NCBI GenBank assembly: GCA_036269915.1
Contig: DATBDM010000042.1
Coordinates: 1-28,233, forward strand
Origin: DATBDM01 sp036269915
GTDB lineage: Bacteria > Actinomycetota > Thermoleophilia > Solirubrobacterales > Solirubrobacteraceae
Reading direction: 5' to 3'
Length of the DNA stretch: 28,233 nucleotides
The notes under the pieces were generated by a model. It was not told where the DNA came from. It was given only the letters and a program-made list of their open reading frames with translations, and ran no database searches. Each line of letters begins with the position of its first letter. Within the stretch, counting starts at the first letter, position 1. This document shows positions 7,577 through 13,467 of this stretch, piece after piece. Position numbers and translations under genes: made by a program.

Positions 7577-7590
7577 TGACAACGTTGTCA
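7577..7590. promoter_or_regulatory. LacI-family operator palindrome TGACAACGTTGTCA upstream of the mannanase gene
   Basis: A perfect 14-bp palindrome centred on a CG step, 41 bp upstream of the GH76 start codon. The AACGTT core with TGAC/GTCA flanks is the typical form of LacI-family operators in glycan-use operons of actinobacteria. No LacI gene is in the window. The flanking ACCTGAC (7574-7580) and GTCAGGT (7601-7607) form a second, wider inverted repeat. Confidence 0.7.
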
Positions 7591-7601
7591 TCGGATGCCG
7601 G

Positions 7602-8267
7602 TCAGGTTCTACCGGCGGCCGCCCCCGCTGTCAAGGACGCCGTCCGGCTCCCGCGCTCGCGCAGCAGCGCCCAGGCCATCACGGCGATCGCCCCGGCCAG
7701 GCCTCCCAGCAGGTTCGCGGTGGTGTCGGTCATCGTGTCGTCGTTGTCGGGCTGGTAGTGCGTGCTGCCGAGGCTGTCCGAGGTCCACTCGTAGATCTCG
7801 TAGACCGCGCCGAACGCGCCGGCGATCATCACGACCATCAGCAGCGCGCCGATCGCCTCGCGGGTCCGCCGCGGGTGCAGCACGTCGGGCAGGATCCCCA
7901 CGCGGATCAGCAGGACCAGCGCGGTCGGCGCCAGCACCGCGGGCAGCGCGGCGTGCACGAGCGTGTCCCACCAGTCGTAGCGGCCCCAGAACCCCTCGAC
8001 CTGCCCGAGCGCCTGGAGCGTCCAGACGACGAGGAACGCCGCGTCGAACCCGAGCGGCAGGTCGAGCAGGCGCGGCGCCTGCAGCACGGCGAACATCACC
8101 AGCAGCGCCACCGCGTCTCCGGGATCCCCGCGCGCGAGCGCCACGCCCGCCCACACCAGGAACCCGAGGCGCAGCACCGCGAGCACCCTGCCGGCGGTCG
8201 AGGCCGGGACCAGGGTGCGGACCAGGGGCGCCGTCGCGCGCGTCGTCACGACCTCGACCGTAAGCAT
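7602..8267 (-). CDS. YjdF/DUF2238-like integral membrane protein
   Basis: 221 aa from ATG 8267, with about six membrane helices. The conserved polar signatures of the DUF2238/YjdF group are visible: YDWWDTLVHAALPAVL, YEIYEWTSDS and a final DTMTDTTANLLGG that precedes the last helix. The cytosolic end is short and basic. Function in this family is unknown. The ATG was chosen because the hydrophobic protein begins right there (MLTVEVVTT); the much longer upstream frame is non-coding in character. Its stop codon lies in the short region upstream of the mannanase gene. Confidence 0.8.
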   Translation of the reverse strand: MLTVEVVTTRATAPLVRTLVPASTAGRVLAVLRLGFLVWAGVALARGDPGDAVALLVMFAVLQAPRLLDLPLGFDAAFLVVWTLQALGQVEGFWGRYDWWDTLVHAALPAVLAPTALVLLIRVGILPDVLHPRRTREAIGALLMVVMIAGAFGAVYEIYEWTSDSLGSTHYQPDNDDTMTDTTANLLGGLAGAIAVMAWALLRERGSRTASLTAGAAAGRT

Positions 8268-8356
8268 GCGCGCGACGGGCGGCAAGTCATCGCCGCGAAG
8301 ACACCAGCGCACCACCCGGGCGCCACCAGAAACCCGCCCCCTGCCGCGGGTCCGGC

Positions 8357-8821
8357 TCAGCGCCGGCGCAGCCCAGGCGGGTCGTAGACGACGGCGAGGC
8401 GGGCCAGCGTGAGCGCGCCGAGCATCAGCCCGAAGTCGCGCAGCGCCACGTCGTAGTAACCCGACAGCGTGAGCAGGTTGACGATGATGCCGGCCAGCCA
8501 CGCGGCGACCAGCGGTGCGCCGTAGCGCGGCTTGACGGCGACGATCAGCCCCGCCGCGATCTCGACGATCCCGACGAGGTGCATGGCGTCGTGGCCGTCG
8601 CCCGGGAGGATGTCGTTGATCCACGGCGCGAGGTACTGCGGCCAGTCGACCATGACGTTGAAGAACTTGTCGAGGCCGAACGCGATCGGCGCGATGGTGA
8701 ACGCGAGCCGGAGCAGCATGTAGGCCTGGTAGCCCGCGTCGGCGGACGAGGACGCCGCGGCCGTCCCGGTGGGTTGCGCGGCGTTGGCGGGCTTCAGCGG
8801 CGCGGCGGTGTGAGCAGACAT
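8357..8821 (-). CDS. DoxX-like four-helix membrane protein
   Basis: 154 aa starting at ATG 8821 behind GAGGAG (9-nt spacing). A ~40-aa Ala/Ser/Pro-rich cytosolic lead precedes four hydrophobic helices: YMLLRLAFTIAPIAFGLDKF, HDAMHLVGIVEIAAGLIVAV, APLVAAWLAGIIVNLLTL and DFGLMLGALTLARLAVV. The first helix with FGLDKF and the Glu in the second (VGIVEIAAG) fit the DoxX family of quinone-linked or redox-associated membrane subunits, but no partner oxidase is nearby. The longer in-frame start at 8905 has no ribosome binding site. Confidence 0.75.
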   Translation of the reverse strand: MSAHTAAPLKPANAAQPTGTAAASSSADAGYQAYMLLRLAFTIAPIAFGLDKFFNVMVDWPQYLAPWINDILPGDGHDAMHLVGIVEIAAGLIVAVKPRYGAPLVAAWLAGIIVNLLTLSGYYDVALRDFGLMLGALTLARLAVVYDPPGLRRR

Positions 8822-9010
8822 CTGGCGCGACTCCTCGGTGGTGGATCCGTACACCCGGGTGAGCGCAGCGCGCCCCGGATTCCTTACGTGCCGTGTCGCT
8901 GGCACGACGGCGCGACGGGGTTACGCCGATGGGCGCGTCCTCACCGTCGCCGCGGCCGGCACCCTGATCCCGCCGCTCGTGCTCTCGGTCGCCGACCGGC
9001 GCTCCGGCAC

Positions 9011-9631
9011 CTAGGTCGGGCGCTCGCTGCGGCGCCGGTAGTACGCCCGCGCCTTCTCGCGATCGCCGCAGATCTGCATCGAGCACCAGCGCGCGCTCTG
9101 ATTGCGCGAGTGGTCGTAGAAGGCCCAGCCGCAGTGGCGACCCGGACAGGCCTTCAAGCGCGGCCAGCTGCCGTCGATCATCGCGGTCGCCGTGATCGCC
9201 AGCAGCGCGGCCAGGCCGGCGTCGAGCGCGGTCTCCGCGCTCGGCACGAACCGCGGTCCCTCGGGCGCGATGCGGATCTCCGTGGCGGCGCCGGCCGACG
9301 CCGCGCCGAGCGCCTCGACGGCTCCCTCGTCCAGCGGCTCGTCGTTGTTGGCGAAGGCGAGCGCGCGGAGCCCCTCACGGACCGCGAGCGCGCGGGCGAG
9401 GTCGTCCGCGTCCAGCCGCGCGTCCGTCGCGATCAGCGCGTGCGCGGACATCCAGTCCCCGAGCGCTTTCGGATCCCTCAGCAGCTCTCCCCCGCCGTCG
9501 GCCGCGAGGTCGTAGTGCGTGTTGACGAACGCCTGCACGAGCGCGAGGCGACCTGGAGCCGGGCGGCGGCCGCCGGGCTGCGGGACATCGACCAGGGTCT
9601 CGCCGGTCACCCGCGCGACGGTAGCATTCAC
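9011..9631 (-). CDS. ABATE/CGNR zinc-finger transcriptional regulator
   Basis: 206 aa. The N-terminal part is the ABATE ligand-sensing domain (PAPGRLALVQAFVNTHYD, with the typical LVxxFVNT start). The C-terminus is a CGNR zinc finger: C162-x4-C167, then C183-x4-C188 followed by the eponymous CGDREKARAYYRRR (here D in place of N). Such proteins are actinobacterial DNA-binding regulators. I take GTG 9631 as start; an in-frame GTG at 9610 is possible. The gene diverges from the truncated haemoglobin with 12 bp between start codons, so any operator must lie inside coding sequence or overlap both promoters. Confidence 0.9.
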   Translation of the reverse strand: MNATVARVTGETLVDVPQPGGRRPAPGRLALVQAFVNTHYDLAADGGGELLRDPKALGDWMSAHALIATDARLDADDLARALAVREGLRALAFANNDEPLDEGAVEALGAASAGAATEIRIAPEGPRFVPSAETALDAGLAALLAITATAMIDGSWPRLKACPGRHCGWAFYDHSRNQSARWCSMQICGDREKARAYYRRRSERPT

Positions 9632-9643
9632 CTCCGATCAACC

Positions 9644-10102
9644 ATGACCGGTGAGAACGACACGTCCCTCTTCGACCATGCGGGCGGCGAGCCCGCCCTG
9701 CACCGGCTCGAGCAGCTGTTCTACGACAGCGTCCTGGCCGACCCGTTGCTGCAGCCGCTGTTCGGCGCCGGGCGACCCGAGCACGTCGAGCACCTGACGA
9801 TGTTCACCGCCGAGAGCTTCGGCGGCCCGGACCGCTTCTCGCGCGAGCTCGGCTTCGCGCATCTGATCGACGTCCACCGCGGGCTCGGAATCACCGAGGA
9901 GCAGCGGCAGCGGTTCGTCGCGCTCTACCTCGCGGCGCTCGACGCGGCCGGCCTGCCCGAGGACGAGCCGTTTCGCACCGCGGTGCGCGAGCACGTCGAG
10001 TTCGGCTCGCGCGTGGCGATGCAGAACTCCAACGCGACCTCCGACGACGAGCTGCACCCGCTCCGCGAGGTCCCGCGCTGGACCTGGCCCGACGGGTCCT
10101 GA
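9644..10102 (+). CDS. Group II truncated haemoglobin (trHbO-like)
   Basis: 152 aa, a 2-over-2 globin. It shows the B-helix Phe-Tyr pair in EQLFYDSVL (F26, Y27 = B9/B10), LFGAGRPEHVEHL and FGGPDRFS in the CD/E region, and the proximal histidine as H78 in IDVHRGLGIT. The position matching the group II invariant Trp G8 (MtTrHbO W88 region) appears to be F91 (RQRFVALYL), a possible change in distal ligand stabilisation. The family binds O2 or NO and protects against nitrosative or oxidative stress. It is divergent from the CGNR regulator, which may control it. Confidence 0.88.
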   Translation: MTGENDTSLFDHAGGEPALHRLEQLFYDSVLADPLLQPLFGAGRPEHVEHLTMFTAESFGGPDRFSRELGFAHLIDVHRGLGITEEQRQRFVALYLAALDAAGLPEDEPFRTAVREHVEFGSRVAMQNSNATSDDELHPLREVPRWTWPDGS

Positions 10103-10222
10103 GCGATCATCGGCCCCGCGGTCACGGCCGTCAGTCGTCCTCCCCACCGTCTCCGTCGCCTGGAACAGCCTGCGGAGCACTTCACCGGCTGGCCGGCTTC
10201 CTCGGCGTCGAGACCTTCCAGC

Positions 10223-10251
10223 TTGACCCCACGGTGCGCTTGGCGTAGACC
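10223..10251 (+). promoter_or_regulatory. Candidate housekeeping promoter for the 10295 gene
   Basis: TTGACC at 10223-10228, a 17-bp spacer, then TAGACC at 10246-10251, ending 43 nt before the ATG. The -35 box and spacing fit a housekeeping sigma promoter well; the final base of the -10 box is C rather than T. Confidence 0.45.
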
Positions 10252-10294
10252 CGGCGGATGAGGGTCCTCACCGCGGCAGAGGGAGCGAACGTCG

Positions 10295-11083
10295 ATGAGT
10301 ACGCCCGGCGAAGCACAGGGAGTCGGGAGTCCCGCGCGGCTCAGGCTGCTTCTTCTCGCCGTCTTCGTCGTCGCGACGGTGATGACGGTCGTGGGCATCG
10401 TCCTGGCCGGTGACCAGCGGACCGATATCGCGGCCGACGTCGCCAAGGGCGGGATCCAGCTCGGCGTCATCGGGCTGCTCACGACCGCCGTCACGCAGGC
10501 GCTCAAGCGGTTGAACGACCAGCGCGACGCGGCCCAGAGGCGAGCTGAAGCCGAGCGCGAGAAACGCGAGGCGCAGGCTGCCGCAGCGCGTGAGGACACG
10601 CGCCGGCTCAACGAGTACCGGCTGACCGTCTTCCGCGATGCCGTCGAGGCCTACAACCGGATCAAGACGGTTCGGAGGACGCTGCGCTCCGCCGGGCTGC
10701 CGACACAGGCCAGCAATTGCCTCGCCCCATGGCAGATCGACGAGTTCGACCGCCAGATGCGCATCCTCAACGAGGCCGAGCTGTCCCTGGAGAAGATCGA
10801 ACGCGAGGTAGAGGCGCGAAGCGAGCTCTTCCCGAACGTGGGCAAGGAGGCATCCGCTCTCACGGCCAGCCAGCGGTACATCCGGAAGGTGCTGAACGCC
10901 TGGGAGAAGCGGTCGCTCCTCAGCGTCGAGCCCGACGTGCACCAGGAGAAGGCGATCGCCCACCTGCGCGACTTCCTGGCGAAGCGTAGGGAGCGGAACA
11001 TGACCGACTTCTGGCCGTACTTCAACACGTTCGTCGACGCGATCAAGGCCGACATGCGGGAGACGCCGCTGCGACATACCTGA
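10295..11083 (+). CDS. Membrane-anchored coiled-coil protein of unknown function
   Basis: 262 aa. Two hydrophobic helices near the N-terminus (RLLLLAVFVVATVMTVVGIVLAG and GGIQLGVIGLLTTAVTQAL) flank a short external loop. A strongly charged coiled coil (~72-105, DQRDAAQRRAEAEREKREAQ) and a mostly helical soluble domain follow (YNRIKTVRRTLRSAG, QIDEFDRQMRILNEAELSLEKI, then a basic FLAKRRERNMTDFW). Start ATG 10295 has GAGGGAG upstream. I recognise no family. Its codon choice looks slightly less extreme in GC than its neighbours. Its stop codon lies inside the operator of the downstream arsR-type gene. Confidence 0.75.
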   Translation: MSTPGEAQGVGSPARLRLLLLAVFVVATVMTVVGIVLAGDQRTDIAADVAKGGIQLGVIGLLTTAVTQALKRLNDQRDAAQRRAEAEREKREAQAAAAREDTRRLNEYRLTVFRDAVEAYNRIKTVRRTLRSAGLPTQASNCLAPWQIDEFDRQMRILNEAELSLEKIEREVEARSELFPNVGKEASALTASQRYIRKVLNAWEKRSLLSVEPDVHQEKAIAHLRDFLAKRRERNMTDFWPYFNTFVDAIKADMRETPLRHT

Positions 11084-11098
11084 ATGCCTGTTCAGGTA
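11077..11098. promoter_or_regulatory. Zinc-type ArsR/SmtB operator (TACCTGAA-N6-TTCAGGTA)
   Basis: A perfect 8-6-8 inverted repeat whose core TGAA-N6-TTCA matches the SmtB/CzrA operator form. It ends 11 bp before the regulator ATG at 11110 and contains the TGA stop (11081-11083) of the upstream gene. A -10-like TACACT (11097-11102) overlaps its right end and lies 7 nt before the ATG. Repressor binding would therefore cover the promoter, and the transcript would be leaderless. Confidence 0.75.
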
Positions 11099-11109
11099 CA
11101 CTTCCCGTC

Positions 11110-11478
11110 ATGTCCCACGGCGGAGCGCGACACGATCCGGCCGAGCTCGACGCCGGGTTCGCGCGGGCGGTCGCCGAGACCATGCAGGCGCTGGCCACGC
11201 CAAGCCGCCTGCGCATCCTCGGGCGCCTGCACGCCGGCCCGTGCTCGGTCGGCGAGCTCGCCGCGACCGTGGGGATGGAGGGCTCGGCCGTCTCGCATCA
11301 GCTGCGGATCCTCCGCCACCTCGGCCTGGTCGTGGGCCGCCGCCAGGGGCGCCAGGTCATCTACGACTTCCACGACGACCATGTCGGCGAGTTGCTCGAG
11401 CAGGCGATCTCGCACGTCGAGCACCTGCGCGAGGGCCACAGCCGAGCGACGGGCCGAGCCGCGGCCGTGGCGCGATGA
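11110..11478 (+). CDS. ArsR/SmtB-family zinc-type repressor with CzrA-like alpha-5 site
   Basis: 122 aa, a winged-helix repressor. The recognition helix region is CSVGELAATVGMEGSAVSHQLRILRHLGLV and the wing is GRRQGRQVIYDF. The C-terminal helix carries D89, H91, H102 and H105, exactly the spacing (2, 11, 3) of the zinc/cobalt ligands D84/H86/H97/H100 of CzrA. The alpha-3 ELCVC-type Cys site of arsenic/cadmium sensors is absent; only C45 is nearby. Metal binding should release it from the operator at 11077-11098. It overlaps the cation exporter gene by ATGA, so it probably controls its own gene and the exporter in response to Zn(II) or Co(II). Confidence 0.92.
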   Translation: MSHGGARHDPAELDAGFARAVAETMQALATPSRLRILGRLHAGPCSVGELAATVGMEGSAVSHQLRILRHLGLVVGRRQGRQVIYDFHDDHVGELLEQAISHVEHLREGHSRATGRAAAVAR

Positions 11479-12128
11479 CTGCGCCCGACGTCGCGCACGG
11501 CCACGCCCACCACGGGCACTCCCACGGACTCGTCGACGACTCGATCAAGCGCTCGCGCGACGGCATCCGCGCGGTCCTGACGTCGCTCGCCGTCCTGGCC
11601 GCCGCGGCCGTCGCGCAGACCGTCATCTACGCCGCGTCGGGCTCGGTCGCCCTGCTCGCCGACCTCGTCCACAACTTCGGCGACGCGCTCACCGCGGTTC
11701 CCTTGGGCATCGCCTTCCTCCTGGGCTCGGATCGCGCCGAGCGCGGCGCCGGCCTGTTCGTCGTGGCGGCGATCTTCATCAGCGCGTGCGTGGCCGGCGT
11801 CGAGGCCATCAGTCGGCTCGTGCATCCCACGGCTCCCGATCACCTCTGGGCGCTCGCCGCCGCCGGCGGCATCGGCTATCTCGGCAACCTCGTCGCAGCG
11901 AAGGTGCGCACGCGCGCGGGGGAACGACTCGACAGCCCGGCGCTGGTCGCCGACGGCCATCACGCCCGCGCCGACGCGTACGTCTCGCTGGCGGTCGTCG
12001 CCTCCGCCGCGGTCGTCGCGATCGGCCTCCCGATCGCCGACCCGATCATCGGCCTGGCGATCACGCTGGTGATCCTGCGGATCACGTGGCAGTCGTGGAC
12101 CACGGTTCGCGGCCACCACCACACGTAA
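11475..12128 (+). CDS. Cation diffusion facilitator (CDF) metal exporter lacking the C-terminal domain
   Basis: 217 aa with six membrane helices. A His-rich N-terminus (HGHAHHGHSH, residues 8-17) and His-rich C-terminus (GHHHT) flank the core. The intramembrane metal site is visible as HxxxD in TM2 (H66-D70 in DLVHNFGDAL) and HxxxD in TM5 (H163-D167 in DGHHARADAYVS), the arrangement of Zn/Co exporters exchanging metal for protons. The protein stops directly after TM6, without the ~80-aa cytoplasmic domain of YiiP-type CDFs, so regulation by that domain is not available. It is co-translated with the zinc-type repressor (ATGA, 11475-11478). Confidence 0.92.
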   Translation: MTAPDVAHGHAHHGHSHGLVDDSIKRSRDGIRAVLTSLAVLAAAAVAQTVIYAASGSVALLADLVHNFGDALTAVPLGIAFLLGSDRAERGAGLFVVAAIFISACVAGVEAISRLVHPTAPDHLWALAAAGGIGYLGNLVAAKVRTRAGERLDSPALVADGHHARADAYVSLAVVASAAVVAIGLPIADPIIGLAITLVILRITWQSWTTVRGHHHT

Positions 12129-12134
12129 GAAACC

Positions 12135-12150
12135 AGCGTCTCGCGACGCT
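12135..12150 (+). terminator. Short hairpin after the CDF exporter gene
   Basis: AGCGTC-TCGC-GACGCT forms a 6-bp stem with a 4-nt loop, 6 nt after the exporter stop codon. No U-tract follows, so it may be a weak terminator or an RNA-stabilising end. Confidence 0.45.
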
Positions 12151-12158
12151 GACCTCCC

Positions 12159-12323
12159 ATGGGCCGTCGTCGGCCAGATCCCCTGGAGGTGGCTTGCGGT
12201 CGCGGCCCTCGCCGTGCCAACTCGGCGGGCGCGCGCGCCTTCGGGCCGTACAGCCGCCACATCCTCGCGATGGCCGGCATGGTCTCCGGCGGGATCATCA
12301 AGCAGTTCCGAGGCCGGTTCTGA
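12159..12323 (+). other. Possible 54-aa gene or frameshifted gene remnant
   Basis: An open frame from ATG 12159 to TGA 12323 ends in a protein-like sequence (RAFGPYSRHILAMAGMVSGG, then IIKQFRGRF). Just upstream a different frame gives a membrane-like stretch (WAVVGQIPWRWLAVAALAVP). The two together look more like the frameshifted tail of a lost membrane protein than a working small gene. No good ribosome binding site precedes the ATG. Family not recognised. Confidence 0.3.
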
Positions 12324-12359
12324 GTGCCCTGCCCCCCGTCCGAACCGCGAACCGCTGCG

Positions 12360-12365
12360 TATGCT
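12360..12365 (+). promoter_or_regulatory. Candidate -10 box (TATGCT) of the sigma factor gene
   Basis: TATGCT lies 9 nt before ATG 12375 and no ribosome binding site is seen in between, suggesting a leaderless or near-leaderless transcript. Two GAACC copies (12342-12346 and 12349-12353) lie upstream and resemble the ECF -35 motif, but their spacing to this box is too short for a standard promoter. Confidence 0.3.
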
Positions 12366-12374
12366 GCTCGCTCC

Positions 12375-13034
12375 ATGGGGCCGGCCCCTGAAGGCAGCGT
12401 GCGTCTCCAGGCGCCCGAGTCGGACGACTGGGTCACGACGCTCAGCGGCTCCGGACCCATGCGCGACCGGGCCGTCACGCAGCTCCACGAGCTGCTGCTC
12501 CGCGGCGCGTACTTCGAGCTCCGGCGCCGCCGGCACACGGTCGACGACGTGTCCCGCGGCGAGCTCGACGACCTGGCCCTGCAGGCGACGGCCGATGCGA
12601 TGGTGGCGATCCTGGCCAAGCTGCACACCTTCCGGGGCGAGAGCCGCTTCACGACCTGGGCGTACAAGTTCGTGCTGCTCGAGGCCGGCGTGAAGCTGCG
12701 CCGCCGCGCCTGGCAGGGCCGCGAGGTCCAGCTCGACGAGGCGCTCTGGCCGGCCCTCGCCGACACGCGTCCGTCGGCCCAGCAGACGCTCGAGGAGGCC
12801 GAGCTGCTCGCCGCGATCCGGGCCGCCGTCGGGTCGGCCCTCTCGCCGCATCAGCGGGAGGTCTTCATCGCGCTGGCGCTCAACGGCGTGCCGATCGACG
12901 TCCTCGCCGACCGCCTGGGCACCACGCGCGGCGCGCTCTACAAGACGTTGCACGACGCGCGGCGCAAGCTGCGCCGTGAGCTCGCGACCGCTGGGCTCAC
13001 CATCGGCGACGACGACACCGAGGCAACCGCATGA
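12375..13034 (+). CDS. ECF-type sigma-70 family RNA polymerase sigma factor
   Basis: 219 aa from ATG 12375. Region 2 spans ~35-110, with the helix ADAMVAILAKLHTFRGESRFTTWAYKFV containing the typical FRGESRFTTW signature of regions 2.3/2.4. Region 4 spans ~155-205 (LSPHQREVFIALALNGVPIDVLADRL, then TTRGALYKTLHDARRKLRREL) and provides the -35-binding helix-turn-helix. Region 3 is absent, as in ECF factors. It overlaps the next gene, a zinc-binding anti-sigma factor, by ATGA (13031-13034). The pair forms a regulatory unit whose signal is unknown. An upstream in-frame ATG at 12324 is less likely because a candidate -10 box lies between. Confidence 0.9.
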   Translation: MGPAPEGSVRLQAPESDDWVTTLSGSGPMRDRAVTQLHELLLRGAYFELRRRRHTVDDVSRGELDDLALQATADAMVAILAKLHTFRGESRFTTWAYKFVLLEAGVKLRRRAWQGREVQLDEALWPALADTRPSAQQTLEEAELLAAIRAAVGSALSPHQREVFIALALNGVPIDVLADRLGTTRGALYKTLHDARRKLRRELATAGLTIGDDDTEATA

Positions 13035-13276
13035 CGAATCACGACGAGACACGGGCGCGCCTGCGCCAGCTGCTGGGACCGGCCGGTCCCGAGGTGTCCT
13101 GCGAGACGTGCTTCGAGCTGCTCGACCAGTACGTGGATCTCGAGGCGCACGGCGCCGACGCGGACGCGCGGCTACCGGGCATGCGAGCGCATCTGGAGGG
13201 CTGCCCGGCGTGCCGCGAGGATCACGACTCGCTGCTCTCGCTCGTGACGGCCGACGGCGACCAGAGCCAGAGCTAG
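13031..13276 (+). CDS. Soluble zinc-binding anti-sigma factor (ZAS-type)
   Basis: 81 aa with the ZAS signature H54-x3-C58-x2-C61 (HLEGCPAC) and an upstream C24-x2-C27 pair in SCETCFELLDQYVDLEAH. This is the arrangement of zinc-dependent anti-sigma domains that hold ECF sigma factors inactive. There is no membrane helix, so the signal is likely cytosolic, possibly redox acting through the cysteines as in RsrA. It is co-translated with the sigma factor. Its TAG stop sits in a CTAG tetramer that also provides the stop of the opposite-strand gene. Confidence 0.87.
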   Translation: MTNHDETRARLRQLLGPAGPEVSCETCFELLDQYVDLEAHGADADARLPGMRAHLEGCPACREDHDSLLSLVTADGDQSQS

Positions 13277-13467
13277 AGCGGCTCGGCGATCCGCGCCGCC
13301 AGCTCCGGCGGGCAGCCGCGGTCGACGAGGTTGAGCAGCTCGTGCAGGTCGACGCGCACGTCCTCGGCCAGACGGCGGGCCAGCCACGGGTCGAAGCCGG
13401 CCTGCCGCAGCACGCCCCAGCGCCAGCCGAGGACGTCGGGCGGGACGTGGCGCTGACCGAGCATCAT
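13273..13467 (-). CDS. Small protein of unknown function, conserved actinobacterial type (64 aa)
   Basis: 64 aa: MMLGQRHVPPDVLGWRWGVLRQAGFD..., then VDLHELLNLVDRGCPPELAARIAEPL. The pattern W-R-x-x-x-L-R-x-A-G-[FY]-D... VDLH...LV.RGCPPE.A.RI matches a short family I recall from many actinobacteria; its function is unknown. It is all helical, UBA-like in length, with one conserved-looking Cys. Its ATG overlaps the stop of the FAD reductase gene (ATGA), so the two are co-translated and could act together. Confidence 0.75.
   Translation of the reverse strand: MMLGQRHVPPDVLGWRWGVLRQAGFDPWLARRLAEDVRVDLHELLNLVDRGCPPELAARIAEPL

Noticed and set aside
7597..7616. GCCGGT/ACCGGC hairpin as a terminator of the 7602 gene
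   Set aside because: The stem overlaps the stop codon itself, is only 6 bp and has no U-tract; it may be chance next to the LacI-type palindrome.
5805..8387. Very long plus-strand open frame opposite the mannanase gene, and similar long frames (e.g. 17174-19591 minus, 20228-22636 minus)
   Set aside because: Arg/Ala/Pro-rich or low-complexity translations with no domain, lying antisense to clear genes; typical of high-GC shadow frames.
8880..9014. Small plus-strand remnant ending GTLIPPLVLSVADRRSGT before TAG 9012-9014, and a CGTGCC/GGCACG hairpin (8887-8906)
   Set aside because: No start codon or ribosome binding site in that frame; the hydrophobic stretch is short and could be chance. The hairpin has no U-tract and lies upstream, not downstream, of the minus-strand gene.
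7602..9086. Single 494-aa minus-strand protein
   Set aside because: Only its C-terminal 221 residues are a coherent membrane protein; the rest is antisense or out of frame to the DoxX-like and CGNR genes.
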